Source of the DNA: Chroococcidiopsis sp. TS-821
GTDB lineage: Bacteria; Cyanobacteriota; Cyanobacteriia; Cyanobacteriales; Chroococcidiopsidaceae
DNA: 64,000 bases
Assembly (NCBI RefSeq): GCF_002939305.1
Contig: NZ_MVDI01000001.1
Span: 310,001 to 374,000 of the forward strand
Direction of reading: 5' to 3'
This document shows, in pieces, positions 1 through 8,316 of this stretch. Numbering within the stretch: position 1 is the stretch's first letter; each line of letters begins with the position of its first letter. The position numbers and the translations under genes were made by a program. The notes beneath the pieces were generated by a model. It made no database searches. It was not told the origin of the DNA and worked only from the letters and a program-made list of their open reading frames with translations.

Positions 1-868
1 ACATATTGCAGGAGAAACTTGCGTACCGCGTCAGCCCAAGCGAGTTGTAGCACTCGATAGTGTCACACTCGAATACTTGTTATCCTTGGGAATTCGACCA
101 ATTGGCGCTGTTTCAGATAATTTTGCATTCTCCTGGCGACAGGACGTAGCAGGAATTATCAATATTGGTAGTACTGGTGAACCTAGCCTAGAAAAGATTC
201 TGTCACTTCAACCAGATCTCATTGTCGGGCTAGATTTCTATCAAACAATTTATCCTCAATCTTCACAAATTGCGCCTACTCTACTTTACGAGTTTGAACA
301 TAGCGGCAAGTGGAAAGCAGTTTTTCTCGATTTTGCCCAAAAGCTGCAAAAAGTCGATACAGCAAAACAAGTGATGAACGATTATCACTCGCGCTTAGAG
401 CAATTTCAACAACAAATGGGAGAACGTCTTAAAAGTACAGAAGTCTCTGTTGTTCGCATCTATCCAGACCGCATTCATCTTTACCTCAAAGATTCTTTCG
501 CTGGCATTATCTTACAAGATGCTGGATTATCGCGTCCTCCAGCGCAGGCGATCGCCGCCGATGAAGCCCAAAAAGGATTTGGCAATCCAATCCAAACATC
601 AATTAGCCGTGAATTATTCCATCAAGCTGATGGTGATGTCATGTTCGTTTGGACGGGTGAAAATACTGTGGAAGCTAATCAACAAGCCCAACAAAAACTA
701 GCACAATTAAAGTCCGATCCACTTTGGCAAAACTTAGAAGTAGTACAACAAAACCAAATTTATCAAGTACCAAATTACTGGATTGGGAGTGGTCCAATTG
801 CTGCCAATTTAGTAATTGATGACTTATTTAAGTATCTGGTTAACGAGTCAGAACAAACTAACGCGTAG
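1..868 (+). CDS. Iron-siderophore ABC transporter substrate-binding protein (5' partial)
   Basis: The reading frame is open from base 2 to the stop at 866-868, so the gene begins before the window. The in-frame TTG at 77 is not its start. The visible part opens with a CVPRQPKRVVALD stretch, the usual entry to the first lobe of FecB/FhuD-type periplasmic binding proteins. It then reads LEYLLSLGIRPIG and LSLQPDLIVGLDF, typical of cluster-8 (helical-backbone) binding proteins for ferric siderophores or cobalamin. The signal peptide or lipobox lies outside the window. No permease or ATPase gene follows. The next gene is a DUF1636 protein about 50 nt downstream on the same strand. The ligand cannot be determined from this sequence. 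Confidence 0.85.
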   Translation, partial: HIAGETCVPRQPKRVVALDSVTLEYLLSLGIRPIGAVSDNFAFSWRQDVAGIINIGSTGEPSLEKILSLQPDLIVGLDFYQTIYPQSSQIAPTLLYEFEHSGKWKAVFLDFAQKLQKVDTAKQVMNDYHSRLEQFQQQMGERLKSTEVSVVRIYPDRIHLYLKDSFAGIILQDAGLSRPPAQAIAADEAQKGFGNPIQTSISRELFHQADGDVMFVWTGENTVEANQQAQQKLAQLKSDPLWQNLEVVQQNQIYQVPNYWIGSGPIAANLVIDDLFKYLVNESEQTNA

Positions 869-918
869 TGATTTACCTGGCTAGATTTTAACCCTGACCT
901 CTGATTCCTACTAGATCT

Positions 919-1335
919 ATGACGCGCGTTCTTTTTGTCTGCGAAGCTTGCGGTTTTTCTGCCGATCGGGAACTTTATGAAGGACAACCAGGCGGAACGC
1001 ACTTACTCCATCAACTTATGCCACTGTATGAAAATTGGGCAAGAAAATCAGAACTTGAAATTCAAACGGTGGGTTGCTTGTGTGCGTGCGAACGTCCGCG
1101 TGCGATCGCGCTTGGTGCAACGAATAAAATTACTTACCTATTTGGCGATTTACCACCCTTAGAAAGTGCTGAAGCACTGCTGCAATTGTGTGAATTGTAT
1201 CTCGATAGCGAAGATGGCTATATTCTACCTGCCAAACTGCCTGTCTCAGAAACCGCCGCTATGCCCGAATTCCGCCTGTTCCAGCAATTCATTAGGAGAA
1301 ATTATAGCTCTAGTAACAGAGTTAGGACATTATAG
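919..1335 (+). CDS. DUF1636 family protein, predicted metal-binding
   Basis: This 138-residue protein begins MTRVLFVCEACGF and carries a second cysteine cluster VGCLCACERPRA about residue 50. The CxxC and CxCxC pattern suits a small metal or Fe-S binding, thioredoxin-like ferredoxin fold, as known for DUF1636. Such proteins are often found beside metal, cobalamin or siderophore uptake genes. Here it follows the siderophore-binding protein by 50 nt, so co-transcription is likely. No enzymatic activity can be assigned. The ATG at 919 is the only reasonable start. Confidence 0.8.
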   Translation: MTRVLFVCEACGFSADRELYEGQPGGTHLLHQLMPLYENWARKSELEIQTVGCLCACERPRAIALGATNKITYLFGDLPPLESAEALLQLCELYLDSEDGYILPAKLPVSETAAMPEFRLFQQFIRRNYSSSNRVRTL

Positions 1336-1364
1336 AAGCTCATAATGACTTCCCTGATAGGAGT

Positions 1365-1802
1365 TTACCTCTGACCCTTGTTTTGATAATACTCCAAATA
1401 TTTCTGCTGTAGTTCTGCGGGTACAGGAACCGGACGCCTTGTTGTTAAGTCAATAAAACAACCTGTTTGTTCCGCAGTCGCTGCAACCATACCATCGACA
1501 GATATTTCAGCATTGACAAACCATTTCATCGTTTTTAACTTGCTAATCCACATTCTCCCTATGGGTTTATCAACTAAAGTAATCGATTTTTTGTAATCAA
1601 TTTGTGTCTGGATGAGCAATGGCGCAACGCCATTTTGAAGTTGTTCTTCAATTGGTAAATGATTTACCAAAATTTCGCAGCGTAAATCTTCTAACCAGCG
1701 AATGAATACAATATTACTAACAATACCTGCAAAATCTATATCGTAAGTTCTGACAGATAAGGGTAGTGCAATTTCAAAAGGTAAAAGCTTTTCGCAATTC
1801 AT
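1365..1802 (-). CDS. Acyl-CoA thioesterase, 4-hydroxybenzoyl-CoA thioesterase-like
   Basis: A 145-residue hotdog-fold protein. The N-terminal motif TYDIDFAGIVSNIVFIRWLED contains the acidic residue and the following helix typical of 4HBT/YbgC-type acyl-CoA thioesterases. Such enzymes hydrolyse acyl-CoA esters; the chain specificity cannot be read from the sequence. The gene is monocistronic on the minus strand and converges with the DUF1636 gene, with about 30 nt between the stops. Length is normal for the family and the ATG start is unambiguous. Confidence 0.8.
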   Translation of the reverse strand: MNCEKLLPFEIALPLSVRTYDIDFAGIVSNIVFIRWLEDLRCEILVNHLPIEEQLQNGVAPLLIQTQIDYKKSITLVDKPIGRMWISKLKTMKWFVNAEISVDGMVAATAEQTGCFIDLTTRRPVPVPAELQQKYLEYYQNKGQR

Positions 1803-1968
1803 AAACTAAGCTTAAACATACGATGATAGATCTAAAAGTAACGGATTGCCGAACTAACAACAAGGGTATATAGGTATGCGGGAATGCGATCGTGCTTAAA
1901 TTAATTGAGTATAAATTTGTACTTGAGTCAACGGCACAGAGGGTACAGTTTTATTTCTTACAGTAGTA

Positions 1969-2580
1969 GTGAAAAGACGTAAGATTACTCCAAAGTTAAA
2001 AAAGTTTAAGGGGTATTGGCAGCAACAAATTCACAGTTGGTTTTGGCGCGTAGTAAATTTGCCTGGAACCCCACAATACATTGCTAGAGGCTTCGCTGCG
2101 GGAGTCTTTGCTGGATTATTTCCTCTGTTTGGCTTCCAAACACTGATTGGCGTAGCTTTAGCAATTTTATTCAAAGGCAGTAAGTTAATGGCCGCTGCCG
2201 GAACTTGGGTCAGTAATCCATTAACTTATATTCCAATTTTTCTGTTTAATTTTCAAGTTGGTCGTTGGCTAATCGGCGATCGAAATTTAGTTTTTACTTC
2301 TGCAGGCGTTGCAAGTTGGCAGCAGTTTTTAGAACTCGGAACCGAAATTATATTTGTATTATTTGTTGGTTGCTTTGTTGTAGGGTTAACGTGTGCGATC
2401 GCTAGTTACTATACGTGCATAATCCTCATTCGCTTCTTACGTTACCGTGCTATTAAGCAACAACCTTCTCCAACAAACTTTTCCGATTATAAACAACCAC
2501 TATCTTATCGCTCAAAAAATTACACAGATAAACTTAATTGTTCTCAACCAAAAAGTATGCCCAAGGATAATGAATTATAA
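1969..2580 (+). CDS. DUF2062 domain-containing membrane protein
   Basis: A 203-residue protein starting at GTG 1969. A basic N-terminus is followed by the DUF2062 signature PGTPQYIARGFAAGVFAGLF (about residues 31-50) and a second conserved stretch WVSNPLTYIPIFLFNFQ. It has hydrophobic segments near residues 44-70, 82-100 and 118-150. Members are small inner-membrane proteins of unknown function, sometimes fused to glycosyltransferases. The C-terminal 40 residues are polar and look poorly conserved. It has no obvious operon partner. Confidence 0.8.
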   Translation: MKRRKITPKLKKFKGYWQQQIHSWFWRVVNLPGTPQYIARGFAAGVFAGLFPLFGFQTLIGVALAILFKGSKLMAAAGTWVSNPLTYIPIFLFNFQVGRWLIGDRNLVFTSAGVASWQQFLELGTEIIFVLFVGCFVVGLTCAIASYYTCIILIRFLRYRAIKQQPSPTNFSDYKQPLSYRSKNYTDKLNCSQPKSMPKDNEL

Positions 2581-2596
2581 TAATTACAAATAACTT

Positions 2597-3262
2597 TTAA
2601 GCAATTTTGTTAGAATTAGAACATAATATTTTACCAGCAAAAATCTCATTAATTATAGAAGCAACTTTTATCCCTAGTTTTAAATGCTCGCTTGCTTCCA
2701 GATGAATTCCATCGATATCACTAGAACGAATAATTTCTGCTGTATCGAGAAATGCACATCCATAACGCTGAGCAACTTGCATATACAGTTTGCCCAACTG
2801 TTTTGATTTAGGTTCTGCACCTTGAAACAATCCGCGATCGTTCGCGATTTTTCCGATTGGTGGTGGTGCCATCAATAAAACTTTTGGCGCACTACTGTTA
2901 GGTCCTGTTTTGCTTCGTTGTATAATATTAACTAAAATCCCAGCACCTTTAGCAATATCGAAAGCAGAAAGACCGAAACGCTTCTTTAAATCATTAGTTC
3001 CCAACATAATCGTGACTAAATCAATTGGCTTGTGCGAACTCAAGCAAGGAATTAAATACTCTTTGCCATTGGTATAACGCTCAAACAAATCTTTGCGCAG
3101 CGTAGTTCGTCCGCATAATCCTTCTTCGATAATGTGATATTGATTGCCAAGTTGCTGTTGTAAGATACCAGTCCATCTTACATCACGCGGAAAGCGTTGC
3201 TGTGTAGTGGGGTTCCAGCCCCAAGTATTTGAGTCACCAAAGCATAAAATTGTCTTGCTCAT
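2597..3262 (-). CDS. SGNH/GDSL hydrolase family protein (esterase/lipase-like)
   Basis: A 221-residue protein with the four SGNH blocks. Block I is CFGDSNTWGW with the nucleophile Ser near residue 10. The others are a Gly in EEGLCGRTT, block III GTNDLKKRF, and block V DIDGIHLEASEHLKLG with the catalytic Asp and His. It resembles TesA/arylesterase-type cytosolic GDSL hydrolases; no signal peptide is visible. The substrate is unknown. A strong hairpin with a U-tract lies about 40 nt upstream of the start (3303-3374) and may attenuate leader transcription. Confidence 0.85.
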   Translation of the reverse strand: MSKTILCFGDSNTWGWNPTTQQRFPRDVRWTGILQQQLGNQYHIIEEGLCGRTTLRKDLFERYTNGKEYLIPCLSSHKPIDLVTIMLGTNDLKKRFGLSAFDIAKGAGILVNIIQRSKTGPNSSAPKVLLMAPPPIGKIANDRGLFQGAEPKSKQLGKLYMQVAQRYGCAFLDTAEIIRSSDIDGIHLEASEHLKLGIKVASIINEIFAGKILCSNSNKIA

Positions 3263-3302
3263 TATTGAATTTTTAACCCTTTCAGTGAGACATCACCCAA
3301 AT

Positions 3303-3374
3303 AAAAAAAGCTGCTATTCAAACTTATGAGCGAGCAGTTCGTAATTGTTTGAGAGCGCGCTAAAAGAGCAGCTT
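3303..3374 (-). terminator. Hairpin with U-tract upstream of the GDSL hydrolase gene
   Basis: Read on the minus strand, AAGCTGCT (3374-3367) pairs perfectly with AGCAGCTT (3315-3308), followed by a run of T residues (3309-3303). Inside, TCAAAC (3352-3347) pairs with GTTTGA (3323-3318). This looks like an intrinsic terminator or a small structured RNA end, placed just 5' of a minus-strand gene. It could end a short leader transcript (attenuation) or an independent sRNA. It matches no RNA family that I recognise. Confidence 0.4.
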
Positions 3375-3605
3375 AAATCTACTAGAGTCTTTATTTTTCT
3401 ACAAAGCCGAGGCGTGTAATTGCTCAAATATATAAGCTTAGCAGAGAATTTGCTGAGATTTTCCCACCACGCACAGTTTTATAAATCTGTCAAACTAGCA
3501 GCACAAAATTATAAATTCGCGTGCTAGATGTTGAATATTGGCGAAAGTCAATCAAAAATGCCTGAAATTATCGTTGATCTTCCTAGAAGTGGTTGAGGAG
3601 TGATT

Positions 3606-4361
3606 ATGAATGCGATTTTTACTCAACGTATTCCTTCCCCATTCAAAGCAGTTGTGTTAGCACCGTTGATGGCAAGTGTGACAGTAGCGGTTCAAGCGCA
3701 GACAACAGTTCCAGCGCCTGACGTTGAACAAGTGCAATCTGCACAATCGACAAATCGTTTAGTAGAGAGGCTTCAAAGTCAACCAGCAGTTTCTTTAACA
3801 TCAGACGTACCTACTCCAGGAACAACGACAACTGCTTCTGCACCGCTGACACAAGCACCAGTTGCTCCCCAAACAGTCGAAAGTGCGTCAAGCGATCGCA
3901 TCGCTCAAATCCTTGTCGATCCAGGTCAACCGACAATCGGCGGCTCTAGTTATGTGGGTGTTGCAGGTAACATTGGTTTAAGTGACAATGGCAGCACGGC
4001 TCTAGGCGGTGGTAATTTTGCCATCATCAGCAAGATTGGGTTAACGAATACTTTGTCAACACGTCCCACTGCTGTGTTAGGAAACAATGCGGTCATTCTG
4101 ATTCCAGTCACCTACGATTTCTCTTTTCAACCTGTAGGGGCTTTTACCGATCCTTTGCCAATCGCTCCTTATGTCGGCGGAGGTGTTGCCATTTCTACCG
4201 GTGAAGATAGCACCTTTGGAGCCGTGTTAACAGGTGGGGTAGATGTTCCCCTAACATCTCAATTTACCGCAACCGCCGCGCTTAATGTTGCGTTCGTCGA
4301 TAACACCGATATCGGAATACTTATCGGAGTCGGTTACAACTTCGGTGGATTTGGTTTCTAA
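3606..4361 (+). CDS. Secreted protein with predicted outer-membrane beta-barrel C-terminus
   Basis: The upstream GAGGAG (3595-3600) fits ATG 3606 better than the overlapping GTG 3600, giving 251 residues. A signal-like segment ends near VQAQ. It is followed by a Pro/Thr/Ser/Ala-rich low-complexity linker (about residues 25-100). A glycine-rich C-terminal half with alternating hydrophobic strands then runs to a terminal aromatic (NFGGFGF). This resembles a small OmpA/OmpW-like barrel. I do not recognise a named family. It may be an envelope protein conserved in cyanobacteria. Confidence 0.6.
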   Translation: MNAIFTQRIPSPFKAVVLAPLMASVTVAVQAQTTVPAPDVEQVQSAQSTNRLVERLQSQPAVSLTSDVPTPGTTTTASAPLTQAPVAPQTVESASSDRIAQILVDPGQPTIGGSSYVGVAGNIGLSDNGSTALGGGNFAIISKIGLTNTLSTRPTAVLGNNAVILIPVTYDFSFQPVGAFTDPLPIAPYVGGGVAISTGEDSTFGAVLTGGVDVPLTSQFTATAALNVAFVDNTDIGILIGVGYNFGGFGF

Positions 4362-4412
4362 AGAGGGCGAATATACTATTTCACTTTGAAGTTACTACAA
4401 ATAGGCAGCTTC

Positions 4413-4443
4413 AGGAGCAGAGGAGCAGAGGAAGCAGAGGAGG
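4413..4443 (+). repeat. Short tandem AGCAGAGG-type repeat
   Basis: The stretch is built from GGAGCAGAGG and GGAAGCAGAGG units. The same purine-rich family appears in reverse complement as the CTCTGCTCC array at 61301-61406. It lies in the 207-nt gap between two convergent genes. Confidence 0.7.
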
Positions 4444-4568
4444 AATGATTTGTCGTTTTGATTTAGTGAAATGGTATGAGAGGAAAAAGTAGCATTTTCG
4501 TCTCTCTCACACCTCCTACACTCCGACACTTCCACTAACCACTCCTCACTTTTCGCTTCTCACTCAAC

Positions 4569-5933
4569 TTACTTCGGGTTAACTTTATCTATGACTGCTA
4601 ATTTGCCATCGTCATTCACCGTCCAAACGTCATAAACACCGACAACATCACCATTTTGATCGATATCGACATTACCACTTGCGCCTTGATAGTTGATATC
4701 CTGTCCCTCGCGAAGTAATCTCAACCCCTCACAAACATCACTTACTTCAGTTCCTGGTGGATTTGCAACTTCACGGATTTTGCTTGCAATGCCTTCACCA
4801 GTGTTAGATTGTGCTGCTTGTGCAGCCAGAACGAGGAGAGCAGTAGCGTCCCATGCTTGAGGAACATACTCGCCAGGTGGTTGACCTTTTTTTGATTGCC
4901 ACAATTGTGTTAGCGCTTGTAAAGCTTTACCATCAGCACCTGGAACGGTACCGATCGCACCTGATACGATGTATTTACCATCGCTCGACTTACCAACTTT
5001 GGTGGGGAAGCCTGCTGACTTCACGCCGTCGGTCAGCATCACTTGTACTCCTTGGCTCACGCCTTGCTGATATGCTGATTTAAGCAGTAAGCTACCTGTT
5101 TCTTCGTAAAGCACTGCGACTACAGCATCAGGATTGCCACTGAAAGCGGCAGCCGCCTCAGTCTCAAAAGTCGTTGCCTTCGGGTCATAGCGCGTTGGGT
5201 TCGCTTCATTGACAACAGTGCCACCGAGTTGCTTAAACGCTTGCACAAATGCGCGTTCAAAACCGACACCGTAGTCGTTATTAATCACAACCGTTGAAAC
5301 TCGCTTGAAGCCGCGTTGATTTGCGAGTTGAGCTAAGGCGAGTGCTTGATAAGTATCTGGAGGCGCAGTACGTGCCCAATAGCCTTGGAATTCACCTTTG
5401 CTGGCGCGTTCGGTAAATACTGGACTGGTGCTACCAGGAGAAATCAGCATCACTTTGTTACGCACGGCAATTGGGACAGCCGCACTCGAAACGCTACTTG
5501 CAAATGAACCAACGACACCTGCAACGCGATCGACTTCAGCTAACTTGGTCATCGCGGCTGCGCCAGCGCGCGGATCAGTTTGATCGTCTTGCGCAATTAG
5601 TGTCACGGGCTTGCCGTTCACTCCGCCACAAGCATTCACTGTTTCGACGACTAAAGGAACAGAATCTATCATCTGTTGTCCAATCGCAGCTAAATCGCCA
5701 GTTGATGGTAATAACGAACCAATTTTGAGTCCGTCGTTACTACTCGTTGCACTTGTGGTTGTCGCAGCGGGAGAAGCGTTATTTGCTCCTGTATTGCTGG
5801 CAGGAGGAGTATTTTCACAAGCCGCTAACAAAAGCGCAGTACCTAAGGTCGTTAGTGTAAAAGCTACGGTACTACGCTTTACTTGCCGTTGAGGGAGATC
5901 GTCGGAAGTCCTCACCGCATCAAGTCTTTTCAT
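4569..5933 (-). CDS. ABC transporter substrate-binding lipoprotein, Leu/Ile/Val-type
   Basis: A 454-residue protein with a hydrophobic leader ending in the lipobox LLLAAC (Cys about residue 39). A long Ser/Thr/Ala/Asn spacer follows, then a type-I periplasmic binding fold: LKIGSLLPSTGDLAAIGQQM, an AAAMTKLAEVDRVAGVVG region and a late DAVVAVLYEE region. This is the LivJ/UrtA/amide-binding class that delivers amino acids, urea or amides to an ABC transporter. No permease or ATPase genes are adjacent, so it is an orphan here and its ligand is unknown. The ATG at 5933 is the first possible start and gives a long basic n-region. Confidence 0.85.
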   Translation of the reverse strand: MKRLDAVRTSDDLPQRQVKRSTVAFTLTTLGTALLLAACENTPPASNTGANNASPAATTTSATSSNDGLKIGSLLPSTGDLAAIGQQMIDSVPLVVETVNACGGVNGKPVTLIAQDDQTDPRAGAAAMTKLAEVDRVAGVVGSFASSVSSAAVPIAVRNKVMLISPGSTSPVFTERASKGEFQGYWARTAPPDTYQALALAQLANQRGFKRVSTVVINNDYGVGFERAFVQAFKQLGGTVVNEANPTRYDPKATTFETEAAAAFSGNPDAVVAVLYEETGSLLLKSAYQQGVSQGVQVMLTDGVKSAGFPTKVGKSSDGKYIVSGAIGTVPGADGKALQALTQLWQSKKGQPPGEYVPQAWDATALLVLAAQAAQSNTGEGIASKIREVANPPGTEVSDVCEGLRLLREGQDINYQGASGNVDIDQNGDVVGVYDVWTVNDDGKLAVIDKVNPK

Positions 5934-6084
5934 ATGCTCGCTCCTGTGCTTATGCAGTCGTACTAATTTCTATACGATTGGGGAATGAGCTTGATTGTAC
6001 GGCAACTCGTCAAATAATCAGAGTGAGAAATTGTTAAGTCTTCACTGAGAATTCAGAGTTTGATAACTTTGATAATAGAGCTAA

Positions 6085-6176
6085 CGGAGAGGGAGGGATT
6101 CGAACCCTCGGTACAGCCTTACGTACTGTACAACGGATTAGCAATCCGCCGCTTTCGACCACTCAGCCACCTCTCC
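6085..6176 (-). tRNA. tRNA-Ser (GCT)
   Basis: The minus strand starts GGAGAGG and ends CCTCTCC plus discriminator G, forming a perfect 7-bp acceptor stem. The anticodon arm is CGGATTGCTAATCCG, with anticodon GCT. A long class-II variable arm and the T-arm GGGTTCGAATCCC follow. The length of 92 nt fits tRNA-Ser. CCA is not encoded. Confidence 0.95.
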
Positions 6177-6280
6177 ATGGTGACGAAACAATATACTATC
6201 ATACCTAGAGGCGATAAGCAAAAGGTAAAAGCTAATTTTAAGCTAAACTTTTTTGACCCTTTGCGGCTCAATGCCTCTAG

Positions 6281-7213
6281 TTACAGCACCTGCGATCGCA
6301 ACCACGCGATCGGTAATGTGCGTAATTTTCGTACCTGCGTGACATAAGCACGTTGGCGAAAAACATCGTAGTCGTTACGTTCAATAACATTCAATATTTG
6401 GCTGTAATGCATTAAAGCTGCCCACACAGGAAGACGCGCATCTGAAGACAGATAACTAATTCCGGTTTCCGCTTTAGCATAAATCTGTCGCGTCCGCTCG
6501 ATTTGGAAGCGCATCAGTTCGCGCCAGCGATCGTTGACGATGCCTTGAAAGAGTTCTTCTTCAGAATAACCGAAACGCTCGAGGTCTTCTTGAGGTAGAT
6601 AAATACGTCCTCGACGCGCATCTTCGCCGACATCACGCAAGATATTCGTCAGTTGTTTAGCAATTCCTAGCGCGATCGCTTCTGGAGTTGGGTCGTGCGG
6701 TGCTTGATTTTGTTGCCACGCAGCAGTGGTGTTCGCAGGTTCAACACCCATGATCGCGGTTGACATCAAACCTACAGTTCCCGCAACTCGGTAACAGTAA
6801 AGGTTTAATTGTTCAAACGTCTCATAGCGACTGCGATACAAATCCATTCGTTGTCCGGCAATCATGTCCCGAAACGGTTGAATATCCAAATCGGGAAATT
6901 GCTGGATTGTGTCTACTAAGGCAACATCCATGTCATCAACAGGATGACCCGCAAACACAGATTCTAACTGCTGTTCCCACAATTCCAACGTTTCTGGCGT
7001 TGTCATCGCAGCAGCCGGACCATCGACCAATTCATCAGTACGGCGACACCAGGCATAGATTGCCCAGATTGCGCGACGTTTTTCCTCACTCATCAGTAGT
7101 GTGGCGAGGTAAAAAGTCTTAGCATACTTTGCCATAATCTGACGGCAAAGTTGGTATGCATCCTCTACAGATGCGAGCTTTTTCATGCACAAAGAATCAG
7201 GCAGTTGCAGCAT
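6281..7213 (-). CDS. crtB: 15-cis-phytoene synthase
   Basis: A 310-residue enzyme that condenses two geranylgeranyl diphosphates to phytoene, the first committed step of carotenoid synthesis. Both Asp-rich substrate/Mg sites are visible: the DELVD motif in AWCRRTDELVDGP and the DVGEDARRGRIYLP motif. The frame is open up to 7276, but residues before MLQLPDSL are not typical of cyanobacterial CrtB, so ATG 7213 is preferred. This start lies 17 nt inside the end of the decayed crtP relic upstream, which preserves the ancestral crtP-crtB overlap. Confidence 0.93.
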   Translation of the reverse strand: MLQLPDSLCMKKLASVEDAYQLCRQIMAKYAKTFYLATLLMSEEKRRAIWAIYAWCRRTDELVDGPAAAMTTPETLELWEQQLESVFAGHPVDDMDVALVDTIQQFPDLDIQPFRDMIAGQRMDLYRSRYETFEQLNLYCYRVAGTVGLMSTAIMGVEPANTTAAWQQNQAPHDPTPEAIALGIAKQLTNILRDVGEDARRGRIYLPQEDLERFGYSEEELFQGIVNDRWRELMRFQIERTRQIYAKAETGISYLSSDARLPVWAALMHYSQILNVIERNDYDVFRQRAYVTQVRKLRTLPIAWLRSQVL

Positions 7214-7664
7214 TCGTTGCAGGCTGGATGTTTTGCATTTGCAGGCTATAAGAATTTGCCGACTGATGGGCTGCATTAATTGCCTGCGCTGTCAGCTTAC
7301 CAGAAAGTACGGCACCTTCCATGCTACCTAGATATGGTTGCATGGTGTCACTTCTATTGCGATAAAAATTATTGCGTATTTGCAGGCTAGAACGGTCATC
7401 TTGACGCCCTAACGTTACTGTGTAAATTGACTGTAAGATGTTCACGACCGAGTATTTCAATAACTTTGAAGCATTATCTTTGCCAAAGTGCATCAAACCC
7501 AAGCTTTTTGCTAACTCAATTTTTTCACCCCAAGTCAGCATAGCGCGATGGCGAACGATTGCCACGATCTCATGTAAGAGTGCGGCTAATTCGAAATTAA
7601 CTGTTGTGAGATATTGCGTGCAGGAAAGCCCTGCTAAACCTGCCTTAGCGATCGCGACTCGCAT
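7197..7664 (-). pseudogene. Decayed phytoene desaturase (crtP/pds) remnant
   Basis: The frame is still open (155 codons), but the protein is a collage of a roughly 470-residue phytoene desaturase. The N-terminus MRVAIAKAGLAGLSC is the FAD-binding dinucleotide motif with a key Gly changed to Lys. A middle fragment around AMLTWGEKIELAK follows. Then comes a C-terminal fragment ending in TMQPYLGSMEGAVLSGKL, the conserved end of cyanobacterial CrtP. More than 300 residues are missing between these blocks. It sits directly upstream of crtB, where functional crtP is found in many cyanobacteria. A working desaturase must be elsewhere in the genome. Confidence 0.8.
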
Positions 7665-7920
7665 CTGTTGTGTGTTTGACCTTCAGTGTTTTGACGTTTA
7701 CTCGGTCTCATTATACTTTGCATTCCTTTACATTTGTAGTCACTCAGCGAAGACGAAGCAATTAGTCTACTGAACTTCTAGCATCGCACAATTCAATGAA
7801 ATGAAAGCAGTGACTGGTATTGCCTCGTTTCTCCAAGCATTTTTTTGGCTTAATTTACATCAGAAAAATGAGAACAGCAGTTTACATCGCGAAAGTTTCA
7901 ACGACGCGATCGCACTTCGC

Positions 7921-8049
7921 TCAAGCAGCTTCACGTTCCAACCAAGTCACCAGATCAGCAGCATCTGAAAAATCTAGCAAGACTTCACCTAAATTTTCTA
8001 ACTGCTCAATCGATAAATTGCGAATTCTGGCTTCGACTTCTGGTGTCAT
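7921..8049 (-). pseudogene. DUF4351-like C-terminal fragment
   Basis: From ATG 8049 the peptide MTPEVEARIRNLSIEQLENL and its continuation ending in SDAADLVTWLEREAA match the short DUF4351 tail. That tail is found at the end of many cyanobacterial Rpn/PD-(D/E)XK-type proteins. The normal N-terminal nuclease-like part is absent. The frame continues upstream to 8268 but there reads through dispersed-repeat DNA. It is most likely the stump of a decayed gene, although a 42-residue stand-alone peptide cannot be excluded. Confidence 0.5.
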
Positions 8050-8316
8050 CGTTCCATCCAACTGGAAAAAGGGGTCAAAGGTCAGGGTTAGAGGAAACCT
8101 GAATCTAAAAACGAGGAATGTTCCTAAATACACCTGATCGAAAAGACTGAAAAATTTGTTTTTACTAATGAACAAACAGAGATTAGATGATTTTCTGACC
8201 TCCGACCCCCGATCGCGGACCTCTTGTCTTATGTATCCCTCGCTAGCAAGATACAATTGATTCAGCAAAGGTTCTCAACAATAATTTATTAAAACGCGCG
8301 AGGAGAACATTCACGC

